A DNA stretch of 41,274 nt from Candidatus Falkowbacteria bacterium RIFOXYA2_FULL_47_19 (GTDB lineage Bacteria; Patescibacteriota; Patescibacteriia; Patescibacteriales; UBA12075). How positions within the stretch are numbered: position 1 is the stretch's first letter; each line of letters begins with the position of its first letter. The position numbers were made by a program, and so were the translations under genes. The stretch is from NCBI GenBank assembly GCA_001780275.1, contig MFGB01000014.1, positions 1 to 41,274 of the forward strand. Reading direction: 5' to 3'. Of this stretch, positions 22,703 through 30,801 are shown piece after piece. Under the pieces are notes generated by a model, which was not told the DNA's origin, did no database searches, and worked only from the letters and a program-made list of their open reading frames with translations.

Positions 22703-23755
22703 TCACTCTATCTCCCTTAAAGCTAAACCGATAGCTACGGACATACGGGGGCCGATTTCGTTTAAGAGAGGCTTAAGATCGACCGGATAAGAGATCCGGG
22801 ACCATGGATCGCCGACGATGACTTTGATATCCAAGACTTTGGTCAGGTAATTGGCCAGATTAGGAAGTAATGCCGAACCGCCCGATAATATTATCTTTTC
22901 GGTTTTCTTGTTGTTTTTACTTGAGAAAAGGCCGATCGCGTATTTCATTTCATTCACTATCGGAGAGATCGTTTCAACAATCGTCTTGGGGATAACCTCG
23001 GTTTGCGACTCGATCGAACTTATCCCCATATCATATTTGAATTGTTCGGCTCTCTCCAGGCCTATGTTCAGGTGGCTGCCGATAGCCTTGGTGATGGTCA
23101 ATCCCCCGACATCGATACTGCGATTAAGCATCGGTATGCCATTATCGACGATCGAAACATCGGTTGTTGAAGCGCCGATCTCGACCAGCATGATCGTGGA
23201 GCGGTCATTGCCCAATAAGGACCTGATCAGGGAAAAAGTTTCCGGTTCCAGGCTCAGTAAATTAATATGCGCTTCCTTGAAAATACTGATATATTTTTTT
23301 ACTAACGGCTGAGGGGCGCCGGTCAAAAGGACTTTGGTGTCTTTTTTGTCTTTTTGATCCGCGTCATCAATAACTTTCCAGTCCAGCATCATCTCCTCAA
23401 GCGGCAGCGGAATCACTTTTTTCGCCTCCCAATGCGTAGCCGAAGGAATATCTTTTTTAGCCACTCCGCTTAAATTTATTATCGACGTAAAAACCGAAAA
23501 AGTGGGCAGTGACGCTACGGCATTACGGTTGACCACCCTGGCTTGGTTACAGATGTTGTTTATGATAGCCGCCGTATTTTTTACGTCTTTCTGCAGATCC
23601 CCCTGTTGGAGCACCTGGCTGTTTTCGCTAAAGCCGTAAGTGGCCAGCCTGGCTATGCCGCCCTCCTTCGTGAGCTCTACTATCTTAACGCTGGTACTGC
23701 CGATATCAATGCCTATGTAACCTTTGGCGCCAGCCAATATTTTTGATAAACCCAT
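22703..23755 (-). CDS. pilM: Type IV pilus actin-like ATPase PilM
   Basis: This cytoplasmic actin-fold protein of about 350 residues has the family signature GYIGIDIGSTSVKIVEL near the start, MLVEIGASTTDVSIVDNG in the middle (phosphate 2 loop) and IILSGGSALLPNLANYL near the end (adenosine loop). It binds the N-terminal peptide of PilN and links the alignment complex with PilB and PilC. I choose ATG 23755; a TTG at 23788 would add eleven residues. It is the first gene of the locus. The AT-rich divergent region 23789-23911 before it should hold its promoter, with TATAAT-like words but no clear -35. Confidence 0.92.
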   Translation of the reverse strand: MGLSKILAGAKGYIGIDIGSTSVKIVELTKEGGIARLATYGFSENSQVLQQGDLQKDVKNTAAIINNICNQARVVNRNAVASLPTFSVFTSIINLSGVAKKDIPSATHWEAKKVIPLPLEEMMLDWKVIDDADQKDKKDTKVLLTGAPQPLVKKYISIFKEAHINLLSLEPETFSLIRSLLGNDRSTIMLVEIGASTTDVSIVDNGIPMLNRSIDVGGLTITKAIGSHLNIGLERAEQFKYDMGISSIESQTEVIPKTIVETISPIVNEMKYAIGLFSSKNNKKTEKIILSGGSALLPNLANYLTKVLDIKVIVGDPWSRISYPVDLKPLLNEIGPRMSVAIGLALREIE

Positions 23756-23911
23756 ACTTTTGTTCACCGCTCGGATAAGATTAAACAAACTTTGTAATAT
23801 TTCCTATTATAATATATAATATTAATATAATCAGACGCGGCAAAAAATAAAAGTTATTCGCATGTTAATTATAACATAAAACGGGATTTAAAACAAAACC
23901 TTTTAAAAACT

Positions 23912-25147
23912 ATGGAATTTTTATCAAAGTATAAAAAAATATTATTGGCGTTAGGCTTTTTATTAATTACGGTTTTGCTTGGCTATTTATTATATGCCAT
24001 GTTTTTCAAATCTTCTTTGCCCGTAACCCTCGAACCGGAACCGGGGGGGACGGCGACCGGAACCGGAGCCGGATTTCCCGATACCGCCTCCGGCACCGGA
24101 AAAATAATTCATACCGAAACGGGTACCGATCGGACAAGCTTGCCCGGAGCCGCGGCCAGCCCGGTAGCGAGAGGGGGGTTGACCACCGTTAAAGACTTAG
24201 AACAAACCGGAGGATTGGGGCCCACTCTGGGGTCTAACGGTTCTGATCTGCAGTTTTACGACCCGAAAAGCGAAAAATTCTATCGCTTGGGCAAAGACGG
24301 GGAACTTACCCCTTTATCCGACAAAAAATTCCACGAAGTAAGGAATATTACCTGGGCATCGGATAAAAATACGGCCATTCTCGAATATCCCGATGGCGCT
24401 AATATTCTTTATGATTTTTCCGCGGACAAGCAGATCACCCTTCCGCAGCATTGGGAAAATTTCGATTTCTCGCCGTCCGGCGACAAAATCGTCATGAAGA
24501 GCATCGGCCTTGATCCGGATAATCGCTGGCTTGCCGTTGCCAATAAAGACGGTTCGGGGTCGCGCATAATCGAGGATCTGGGGGAAAATGCCGGTTCGGT
24601 TTACCCGGACTGGTCCCCTAATAACCAGATCATCGCCACTTACGCTAAGGGCGTGGGTTTCGACCGCCAGGAAGTTTTCTTTGTGGGCCTGAATGATGAA
24701 AATTTCAAATCTACCGTGGTCGAGGGCCGGGGCTTCGAACCGCTTTGGTCGCCCGAAGGAGACCGCCTGCTTTACAGCGTTTATTCGACCGAAGATAACT
24801 TAAAACCCGGCCTTTGGGTCGTGAACGCGGAGGGCGAAAGCATAGGTACGGGCCGGAGAAAATTAAACGTGGAAACCTGGGCCCATAAATGCGCTTTCGG
24901 CGGCAGCGAAGGACTTTACTGCGCCGTGCCGGAAAAACTTTCCGAAGGCGCGGGGCTGATCCCGGAATTAGGGCTAAGAACCAAAGACAATTTATACAAG
25001 ATCGACCCCGTAACCGGCCAAAAAAAGCTTCTGGCCGTACCTGACGGCACCTACAACATATCTAACGTCATAATTTCGGATAACGGCTATTATCTGTATT
25101 TTACGGATGAGAAAACGGGAAAATTGCACCAGATAAATTTAAAATAA
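23912..25147 (+). CDS. Membrane-anchored beta-propeller (PD40/TolB-like) protein
   Basis: This 411-residue protein has a short cytoplasmic start, a membrane helix (about 9-30), a Gly/Thr/Pro-rich linker (about 38-100), then repeated blades with PD40-type motifs: NITWASDKNTAILEY, FDFSPSGDKIVMKS, YPDWSPNNQIIATY, FEPLWSPEGDRLLYSVY and ISDNGYYLYFTDE. These suggest a six- or seven-bladed propeller outside the cell. It is transcribed divergently from pilM. Similar anchored propellers are frequent in CPR genomes, but the ligand is not known. Ribosome site is poor (AAAACT before ATG). Confidence 0.8.
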   Translation: MEFLSKYKKILLALGFLLITVLLGYLLYAMFFKSSLPVTLEPEPGGTATGTGAGFPDTASGTGKIIHTETGTDRTSLPGAAASPVARGGLTTVKDLEQTGGLGPTLGSNGSDLQFYDPKSEKFYRLGKDGELTPLSDKKFHEVRNITWASDKNTAILEYPDGANILYDFSADKQITLPQHWENFDFSPSGDKIVMKSIGLDPDNRWLAVANKDGSGSRIIEDLGENAGSVYPDWSPNNQIIATYAKGVGFDRQEVFFVGLNDENFKSTVVEGRGFEPLWSPEGDRLLYSVYSTEDNLKPGLWVVNAEGESIGTGRRKLNVETWAHKCAFGGSEGLYCAVPEKLSEGAGLIPELGLRTKDNLYKIDPVTGQKKLLAVPDGTYNISNVIISDNGYYLYFTDEKTGKLHQINLK

Positions 25148-25167
25148 GTCGAATTATCTTGCTTGGC

Positions 25168-25309
25168 TAAATCCTGAATCATAAATCCTAAACTCTAAAC
25201 AAATCCAAATCACTAAAATCCAAAACCTTCCCCACGCTCCGCTTGTTTTGAATTTAGGCCATTGGAATTTTAAATTTGTTTATGATTTAGAATTTTGTGT
25301 TTAGGATTT
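25168..25309. repeat. Imperfect inverted repeat of AAATCCTAAA-type words
   Basis: The left arm (about 25168-25228) has AAATCCTGAATC, AAATCCTAAACTC and ACAAATCCAAATC words; the right arm (about 25245-25309) carries their complements, ending in TTTAGGATTT. Pairing is only partial. It fills the spacer between the propeller and comF-like genes. Confidence 0.6.
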
Positions 25310-25331
25310 TTATATTGGCAAATGAGCGGAA

Positions 25332-26153
25332 ATGAAAGATATAAAAAGCAATATCAAAAATCTTTTGTCTGATAATCGCGTGCTAAAAACGCGTGATTTT
25401 ATTTTAGACCTGATATTTCCGATCGAATGCCTTTCTTGCGGACATGAAGGCGCGTGGTTATGCGGACGGTGTTTTTCCCGGCTTAATTTTAAAGAGGGGC
25501 AGTATTGCCTGGGCTGCAAGCGTCCGGATCGGTACGGGCGATTCTGTTCCGGATGCGCGCCGGATTACCGCCTGGAAGGCGTCTGGATAGCCGGCGATTA
25601 CGAGAATAAGATCCTCGCTAAAATGATAAAAAGCCTTAAATATCATTTCGCCCGCGACCTCGCGGATATCCTCGGCTTATACCTGTCCTTGTTCTTGCGC
25701 GATCTCCTGACCCGAAGCCGCCTGTCCGGCATCCATCTCGGGCCCGGCCTCGACAAGAGAGGGTTAGACCGGCTGAAAGACGTTCCCGGGGCTATCCTTG
25801 ATCTTTCCCGAACGACGATCATGCCGGTGCCGCTCCATAAAAAACGGGAACGCTGGCGCGGCTTCAACCAGGCTTTCTTCCTGGCGCGCTCTCTCGCTGA
25901 TAAATTCGGCCTTGACGTCCGGGGCGGACTGGTGCGCGTCAGGCATAAAAAACCGCAGGCCAAACTTACCGGAATCGAGCGCCTCGCCAATATCAGGGAT
26001 TGTTTCGCCTGGACGGGCGATCTTTTAGAAGGAAGGAATGTGATACTGATCGATGATGTCGTCACCACCGGGTCGACACTTAACGAATGCGCCCGGGTGC
26101 TTAAAGACGCCGGGGCCGGGGAGGTTTGGGGGCTGGTGGCCGCCAAGGGATAA
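25332..26153 (+). CDS. comF: ComF-family phosphoribosyltransferase-like protein
   Basis: This 273-residue protein has the ComF layout. An N-terminal zinc finger shows CLSCGHEGAWLCGRC and CLGCKRPDRYGRFCSGC (about residues 36-83). A C-terminal type I phosphoribosyltransferase domain ends with the PRPP loop VILIDDVVTTGSTLNECA (about 236-253). PxPLHKKRERWRGFNQA is also typical. ComF supports natural transformation in several bacteria. With the T4P locus 1.6 kb away this fits a DNA-uptake capacity, though ComEC and DprA are not in the window. Confidence 0.92.
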   Translation: MKDIKSNIKNLLSDNRVLKTRDFILDLIFPIECLSCGHEGAWLCGRCFSRLNFKEGQYCLGCKRPDRYGRFCSGCAPDYRLEGVWIAGDYENKILAKMIKSLKYHFARDLADILGLYLSLFLRDLLTRSRLSGIHLGPGLDKRGLDRLKDVPGAILDLSRTTIMPVPLHKKRERWRGFNQAFFLARSLADKFGLDVRGGLVRVRHKKPQAKLTGIERLANIRDCFAWTGDLLEGRNVILIDDVVTTGSTLNECARVLKDAGAGEVWGLVAAKG

Positions 26154-26162
26154 ATTTGGAAC

Positions 26163-26195
26163 AATAAAAACCGCAGGTCCAGGACCAGCGGTTGT
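26163..26195 (-). terminator. Terminator between convergent comF and methyltransferase genes
   Basis: AACCGC (26169-26174) pairs with GCGGTT (26188-26193), extended inward by GGT/ACC. On the minus strand the stem is followed by TTTTTATT, so it should end the minus-strand methyltransferase transcript. It may act on comF too, though the plus side has only GTTT. Confidence 0.65.
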
Positions 26196-26204
26196 TTCGC
26201 GAAA

Positions 26205-26861
26205 TCACTTTTTTTGCGCCACGGTTACGGCGTGATACACAATGTATCCCCGGCAGGATCTGAAGGCCGGATAAAACATGCTTTTAATCAGGGAAAATCC
26301 CGATTGAATGAGCAGACTGTTTACGTCCCCCGGAGCATGGCGATAAACGACCGGACTGGAGGCGATAAGGTTAGGGCGCTTATCCGTATCGAATGGTTTA
26401 TAGGAAAAACTGAAGAGTCCTCCGTTCTTTAGGGTCCTGGACGCTTCGGAGATTATAAAGGAAGGATCCGGAAAAAAACATATTACGCCGCAGGCGACCA
26501 CCTGATCGAAAAAACCGTTGCCATAGGGGCATCTTTCCCGGTTAAGATCGATAAGCCTCAATTCCCGGGCGAAACCTTTGGCGCGGAATTGCTCCAGCAT
26601 GCCAGGCGCGCCGTCAACTCCGTACACGGAAAAACCTGAGCGGAAAAACGGTTCGGAAGATAATCCCGTGCCGCAGCCGATATCCAATAGCTTTTGTCCG
26701 GGAAACTTGAATTCCTCGGGAATGAATCCGAAAATCGTTTGCGGCGAAATACAGTGGAAAGCTTCGACGGCCAGATCGTAATACTCCGCTCTCCGACTAT
26801 AGTATTCTATGGCGCGATCATCGATAAACTCCCTTTCCGACATACTTCTCGCTGATACCAT
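26205..26861 (-). CDS. Class I SAM methyltransferase
   Basis: This 218-residue protein has LLDIGCGTGLSSEPFF (SAM motif I), VYGVDGAPGMLEQF, and VVACGVICFFPDP in motif IV position, followed by FSFSYKPF. The N-terminal DRAIEYYSRRAEYYDL is common in small-molecule methyltransferases. The start at 26861 has an excellent ribosome site, AAAGGAGG six bases before ATG, and a strong TTGACA/TAAAAT promoter, both unlike most of its neighbours, which suggests high or separately controlled expression. It is monocistronic. Substrate unknown. Confidence 0.82.
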   Translation of the reverse strand: MVSARSMSEREFIDDRAIEYYSRRAEYYDLAVEAFHCISPQTIFGFIPEEFKFPGQKLLDIGCGTGLSSEPFFRSGFSVYGVDGAPGMLEQFRAKGFARELRLIDLNRERCPYGNGFFDQVVACGVICFFPDPSFIISEASRTLKNGGLFSFSYKPFDTDKRPNLIASSPVVYRHAPGDVNSLLIQSGFSLIKSMFYPAFRSCRGYIVYHAVTVAQKK

Positions 26862-26932
26862 CCATTACCTCCTTTCGGATTTCCTTGGTTGCCGTTTTAA
26901 AGTTCAATATATGCAATTTATATTAATGGATA

Positions 26933-26961
26933 ATTTTAACACGAATTTAAAATCATGTCAA
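26933..26961 (-). promoter_or_regulatory. Strong sigma70-like promoter of the methyltransferase gene
   Basis: On the minus strand TTGACA (complement of 26956-26961) and TAAAAT (complement of 26933-26938) are 17 bases apart. The predicted leader is about 65 bases and ends in AAAGGAGG. Confidence 0.8.
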
Positions 26962-26968
26962 GCGATTC

Positions 26969-26997
26969 TTGCGATTATACTTTAAAAAACGTATAAT
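26969..26997 (+). promoter_or_regulatory. Promoter of the VIT-like gene
   Basis: TTGCGA (26969-26974) and perfect TATAAT (26992-26997) with a 17-base spacer. It lies back to back with the minus-strand promoter at 26933-26961, the -35 boxes being only 7 bases apart. Confidence 0.75.
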
Positions 26998-27023
26998 TAC
27001 ATCATCTTGACTAAACAAAAAAA

Positions 27024-27509
27024 ATGAAATCATCAGCTATCAAGGGTTTTTGTTTCGGCCTTACTTCCGGAACGATCACTACCTTAGGAATGATCGTCGG
27101 CCTTAACGCCGGTACGGGTTCGCGGGCCGTGGTCCTGGGCGGCATATTAAGCATCGCCATCGCCGATTCTTTTTCCGACGCGCTCGGGATCCATGTCTCC
27201 GAAGAGTCCGACCATAATAAAAGCCACAGCGAAGCCTGGGCTTCCACAGTCGCGACTTTTTTTTCGAAACTGCTCTTCGCTTCAACCTTCATGATCCCGA
27301 TAATATTTTTTGGTTTACAGACGGCGATCGCGGTCAGCGTCGCCTGGGGACTGGCCGTACTCGGGATACTGAGTTATTTTATTGCCCGCTCCCAGAAAAA
27401 CAATCCTTTAATGGTTATCGGCGAACATCTTTCGATAGCGGTTCTGGTCATAATACTTACCCACTATACCGGCCGCTTTATTCAAAGCAATTTCGGCTTC
27501 GAGGGTTAA
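27024..27509 (+). CDS. VIT/CCC1-family-like membrane transporter
   Basis: This 161-residue membrane protein has about five hydrophobic segments. The start, GFCFGLTSGTITTLGMIVGL followed by an Ala/Gly-rich helix and ADSFSDALGIHVSEESD, resembles the first two helices of VIT1/CCC1 iron and manganese transporters (DG-x-TT-x-x-G and E-x-x-S patterns). It is shorter than plant or yeast VIT1 and lacks the long cytoplasmic metal-binding domain. Small forms of this kind occur in bacteria and archaea. The metal cannot be told. It is monocistronic, with promoter and terminator on either side. Confidence 0.65.
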   Translation: MKSSAIKGFCFGLTSGTITTLGMIVGLNAGTGSRAVVLGGILSIAIADSFSDALGIHVSEESDHNKSHSEAWASTVATFFSKLLFASTFMIPIIFFGLQTAIAVSVAWGLAVLGILSYFIARSQKNNPLMVIGEHLSIAVLVIILTHYTGRFIQSNFGFEG

Positions 27510-27522
27510 TCGTCTTAAAAGC

Positions 27523-27549
27523 AAAAGCTCCGCCTTTCGGCGGAGTTTT
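27523..27549. terminator. Bidirectional terminator
   Basis: CTCCGCC (27528-27534) and GGCGGAG (27539-27545) form a 7-bp GC-rich stem around TTTC, flanked by AAAAG and TTTTA. It ends the VIT-like gene on the plus strand and the methyltransferase/U32 operon on the minus strand. Confidence 0.9.
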
Positions 27550-27568
27550 ATTATAAACGCGATCAGGG

Positions 27569-28429
27569 TCAGGCCGCTTCTTTTTCTTCCGCGCGCTCAT
27601 CTTGTTTATTTTCAACGGAATCGTATAGCTTGATTTTTTTTGTGATTTGCAGAAAACGCTGGCAAAAATATCTGTCGCCGGATCTCATTTCATCTTGATC
27701 GTGACCCCTTGATAATCTTGGACCACCCAGAACAATCTCAATATCACCCCGGGATTTAAGTTTATCTATGTGTTGCCAAAAAACATGACTACGCTCCTTG
27801 TTACCCGGATAATGTCCCATTAATTTCGGTTCAGTCTTATCTTCTTCCGGATTTAAACGCTCGCCCAATAATGGAAAAACCACCATCTTTCCGCCCGGCT
27901 TCAAAACCCGCAAGCCTTCATCTAAATTTTTTATAATATCTTCGGGACTCTTGGCGTAATAGAACGATGAATAAACGGAGCTAACCACATCAAAATTTTT
28001 ATCACGAAAAGGCAGGTCTTGTCCGAAAGCGGCGACGGCTCCCGGCGTTTCTTTGGGTTTATTTAGAAAAAAATTTTTTATTTCTTTGCCTAATTTTTCT
28101 TTTTTTAAAAGTTTGCGGCCGGAAGCGGAAAAATATATCGGATCAACTACGGTTACATCTATTCCCATATCTTTGGCGTCTTTGGCGAATTCAGCGGCGC
28201 CGGCGCCGATATCCAATATCTTTTTACCGACCAAATCATCTCTTTCCAGATTACAATAAGCTGAGTAAAGCGGCCAATCACGATGCAGATCCTTAAACTC
28301 CATCATATATTCCGCCTCCATCTTCCAAAAATCCCCCGGCAAACCTTCGTACCATTTTTTCTCCCTTGCATTAAGTGAATCAATTTTTTCCATTGTATTT
28401 TTAAGCTCTGGATTCAGTGGTTTTAACAT
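27569..28429 (-). CDS. Class I SAM methyltransferase
   Basis: This 286-residue protein has ILDIGAGAAEFAKDAKDMG as SAM motif I, VTVVDPIYFS, FDVVSSVYSSFYYAKSPED as motif IV, and LRVLKPGGKMVVFPLLGER following. Its C-terminal tail is charged (AEEKEAA). The gene starts four bases after the U32-family gene stop and so is the last gene of the operon GIY-YIG, YwbE, U32, methyltransferase. A tRNA or translation-related substrate is conceivable from that company but is not shown by the sequence. Confidence 0.8.
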   Translation of the reverse strand: MLKPLNPELKNTMEKIDSLNAREKKWYEGLPGDFWKMEAEYMMEFKDLHRDWPLYSAYCNLERDDLVGKKILDIGAGAAEFAKDAKDMGIDVTVVDPIYFSASGRKLLKKEKLGKEIKNFFLNKPKETPGAVAAFGQDLPFRDKNFDVVSSVYSSFYYAKSPEDIIKNLDEGLRVLKPGGKMVVFPLLGERLNPEEDKTEPKLMGHYPGNKERSHVFWQHIDKLKSRGDIEIVLGGPRLSRGHDQDEMRSGDRYFCQRFLQITKKIKLYDSVENKQDERAEEKEAA

Positions 28430-28433
28430 AAAT

Positions 28434-29723
28434 TTATAAACCGAATGTACGAATAATGCTCCGCCGCCAGACGCTATAAACCGGTATTTCCTTTTCGCTC
28501 TCTATGACCACCATCGTCCCGGCGGCGCCGCCATGGGCCTCGTTTATCTCTTTTTCCTTTTTAACGTCAAACATCGGTCCGATCTTCATATTCATTATAT
28601 CATAACCCGGACAAATTATCTCCACCCGCTCTCCGGATTTCAGGGTATTATGGACTTTGACGTAAACTTTATATTTATCATCCGACGTTTTCGCGCATTT
28701 GACAGTCTGGCCGCAGAATTCCCAGGCCGGATAATTATGGGAGTTTTTCAAATTCTGCGCCCCCTCCCCGGCTCCGAACATAAAGCCTTCGGTAAAACCG
28801 CGGTTGAAAGTTTTCGTTTCCAGTTCCCGATATAAAAACTCCAGTTCATCTTTAACTTGTTCCGGCGCTTTAGCCGAACACGCGAAGTCGATCGCCCGCC
28901 TGTAAGCGCCCACGACGCAGGCCAGGTAATAAACACTCTTGGCCCGTCCCTCTATCTTAAAAGCGTCCAGGCCGGCGGCGATCAGTTCCGGCAATCTTTT
29001 TATAAGGCATAAATCTTCGGAATTTAAAATATAAGTGCCATGCGCCTCTTCGTGTAACTCCACCGCGCCGTGGCCCGCCGGTTCTATTGACGCGGCCCGG
29101 TACTCCCACCGGCAGGGCTGGGAACAGTCGCCCAGATTAGCGTTGCGGTCGTTATAATATTTAGACAGGAAACAGCGGCCGGAATAAGCCATGCAGAGCG
29201 CGCCGTGGACGAAGCATTCTAATTCTAATTTCGGCGCCCGGGCGCGGATTTCCCTGATTTCTTTTAAATCCAGCTCGCGCGCTAAAATAACCCTCTTGCA
29301 TCCGGCCTTCTGCCAGAAACGAGCCGCGCGGGAATTGGTGCAATTGGCCTGCGTGCTCAAGATAAGCTTGACGCCCGGCCAGGCTCTTTTAACTTCCTCG
29401 AGTATACCCGGGTCGGATATGAAGATCCCGTCCGGACCGATTGCTTTAAGTTTCGCGATATGAGCCGGCAATTTCCTTAAGTGCTCGTTATGGGCGAAAA
29501 TATTGACGGTCACGTAAACTTTTTTCTTAAGGCCATGCGCGTATTCGACCGCCCGCTTTATCTCGGGTATGGTAAAATCGTTTACCCTGACCCTGAGGGA
29601 AAAATCAGGAATACCCAGATAGACCGCGTCCGCGCCGAAAGCGAAAGCGGTTTTCATTTTTTCAAAATTTCCGGCCGGAGCCAGAAGTTCGGGCATCTTA
29701 AATTTTTGACCATGATTCTTCAT
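28434..29723 (-). CDS. U32 peptidase-family protein, TrhP-like tRNA hydroxylation
   Basis: This protein of about 429 residues belongs to the U32/YegQ (TrhP) group, which in E. coli and B. subtilis takes part in forming 5-hydroxyuridine at tRNA position 34 from prephenate. Evidence is the start PELLAPAGNFEKMKTAFAFG, the block LECFVHGALCMAYSGRC followed by NLGDCSQPCRWEY with the cysteines thought to hold an iron-sulfur cluster, and ILNSEDLCLIKRLPELIAAG. I take ATG 29723, which avoids the overlap with ywbE; ATG 29696 is also possible. It is not likely a real peptidase. The upstream genes suggest a small translation-linked operon. Confidence 0.9.
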   Translation of the reverse strand: MKNHGQKFKMPELLAPAGNFEKMKTAFAFGADAVYLGIPDFSLRVRVNDFTIPEIKRAVEYAHGLKKKVYVTVNIFAHNEHLRKLPAHIAKLKAIGPDGIFISDPGILEEVKRAWPGVKLILSTQANCTNSRAARFWQKAGCKRVILARELDLKEIREIRARAPKLELECFVHGALCMAYSGRCFLSKYYNDRNANLGDCSQPCRWEYRAASIEPAGHGAVELHEEAHGTYILNSEDLCLIKRLPELIAAGLDAFKIEGRAKSVYYLACVVGAYRRAIDFACSAKAPEQVKDELEFLYRELETKTFNRGFTEGFMFGAGEGAQNLKNSHNYPAWEFCGQTVKCAKTSDDKYKVYVKVHNTLKSGERVEIICPGYDIMNMKIGPMFDVKKEKEINEAHGGAAGTMVVIESEKEIPVYSVWRRSIIRTFGL

Positions 29724-29736
29724 TTGATTACCGTGA

Positions 29737-29934
29737 TTACCGGGATAATATTTCCTGCACCCGGCCGACTTCGCCGGTCTCAAGACGCACCTTGATCCCG
29801 TGCGGGTGGGTTAACGAATTAGTGAGAATATCGGCCACTATCCCCTCTGTCAATTCGCCGGTGCGTTGATGGTGCTTCTGCACGATCGCCACTTTTAAGC
29901 CCGGCTCTATATTGTCTCGCTTGCTTCCATCCAT
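29737..29934 (-). CDS. ywbE: YwbE-family protein
   Basis: A 65-residue protein closely following the YwbE family pattern: MDGSKRDNIEPGLKVAIVQK, then HQRTGELTEGIVADILTNS, HPHGIKVRLETGEVGRVQEIL. Members are small single-domain beta proteins of unknown function. I choose ATG 29934; the GTG at 29943 overlaps the upstream stop codon (GTGA) and would add three residues. Operon with the GIY-YIG gene upstream and U32 downstream. Confidence 0.88.
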   Translation of the reverse strand: MDGSKRDNIEPGLKVAIVQKHHQRTGELTEGIVADILTNSLTHPHGIKVRLETGEVGRVQEILSR

Positions 29935-29939
29935 ATTAT

Positions 29940-30191
29940 TCACTTATTTTTATGATTAATGATCTTTAATTTCTCGACTCGCGGCAATTGCTTCAGCCGC
30001 CATTCTTCACGGGCGGCCGCGGACCGGCTTTTATACCGGCGCGAATAAACTAATATTACCGGCCGCCGGTTTCTCGTGTATTTCGCCCCCAGGACGGAAG
30101 AGTTATGTTCTTCCGTCCGCCGTTTTATATCCGTGGTAATGCCGGTGTAAAGGGTTTTATCCGCGCATTTTAAAATATAGACGTGCCACAT
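29940..30191 (-). CDS. GIY-YIG nuclease family protein (UPF0213-like)
   Basis: An 83-residue single GIY-YIG domain protein: WHVYILKCADKTLYTGITTD carries the YIL/YTG version of the motif, with RRTEEHN and KYTRNRRPVILVY following as in UPF0213/YhbQ proteins. I choose ATG 30191; an in-frame TTG at 30248 would add 19 residues with no family match. Members of this group may act as structure-specific nucleases, with few established roles. Confidence 0.88.
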   Translation of the reverse strand: MWHVYILKCADKTLYTGITTDIKRRTEEHNSSVLGAKYTRNRRPVILVYSRRYKSRSAAAREEWRLKQLPRVEKLKIINHKNK

Positions 30192-30262
30192 ATATTTATT
30201 ATAGGATTTCCACTGTTCTATTCTATCACTTTCACGGGGGAAGTTCAAAATTTTTATAATGA

Positions 30263-30290
30263 TTGATTATTTTTCAATTGCTGTTATAAT
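30263..30290 (+). promoter_or_regulatory. Promoter of the NUDIX gene
   Basis: TTGATT (30263-30268) and perfect TATAAT (30285-30290) are spaced by 16 bases, 45 bases before the ATG at 30336. Confidence 0.65.
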
Positions 30291-30335
30291 AGTATTGGAA
30301 CCTTTACTTATCAAGCAGATAAATTTTAAAAATAT

Positions 30336-30755
30336 ATGAACGACAAAAAACTCCATATCGAAGTATTCTTTTACGGCCGGACGAAGGCCGGGGAAATAAG
30401 ATTCCTTCTCCTCAAAAGAGTTCCCGAGCGCGGCGGATTCTGGCAGCCCCTGACCGGCGGCGTTGAGGCCGGAGAAAACGATCAGGAGGCGATAAAGAGA
30501 GAGATCCGGGAAGAAACCGGAATGGAAGAGATAAAACAGATCATCGACAGCGGTTATGAGTTCGAATTCAGCGATAAAAACGGTAATTTCAAAGAACGCG
30601 TTTACGGGGCGGAGATCGCTTTGGACGCGAAAGTAATATTATCGCACGAACACAGCGAGATGAAATGGGTCTCGAAAGACGAGGTGCCGGCCATGCTTAA
30701 GTGGCCGAACAATATCGAAGGCTTTAAGCGCGTGTGCCGGGAATTGGGAATATAA
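30336..30755 (+). CDS. NUDIX hydrolase
   Basis: A 139-residue NUDIX protein with the complete box: GGVEAGENDQEAIKREIREE followed by TGM (about residues 47-69). The N-terminal KLHIEVFFYGRTKAGEIRFLLLKR and the pattern W-VSKDE resemble dihydroneopterin triphosphate/dATP pyrophosphohydrolases (NudB-like), which cleave nucleoside triphosphate-like substrates. The precise substrate is not clear. It is monocistronic, with its own promoter and a terminator shared with the convergent operon. Confidence 0.9.
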   Translation: MNDKKLHIEVFFYGRTKAGEIRFLLLKRVPERGGFWQPLTGGVEAGENDQEAIKREIREETGMEEIKQIIDSGYEFEFSDKNGNFKERVYGAEIALDAKVILSHEHSEMKWVSKDEVPAMLKWPNNIEGFKRVCRELGI

Positions 30756-30773
30756 TACTTTGATCCAGACGAT

Positions 30774-30801
30774 AAAAGAGGAGATGTTTTCTCCTCTTTT
30801 T
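30774..30801. terminator. Bidirectional terminator
   Basis: An 11-bp stem, AAAAGAGGAGA (30774-30784) with TCTCCTCTTTT (30790-30800), loop TGTTT. It separates the convergent NUDIX and nucleoside-diphosphate kinase genes and provides T runs in both directions. Confidence 0.9.

Noticed and set aside
28434..29783. Start of the U32-family gene at 29783
   Set aside because: That start overlaps ywbE by 47 bases and adds residues without family similarity; ATG 29723 or 29696 fits better.
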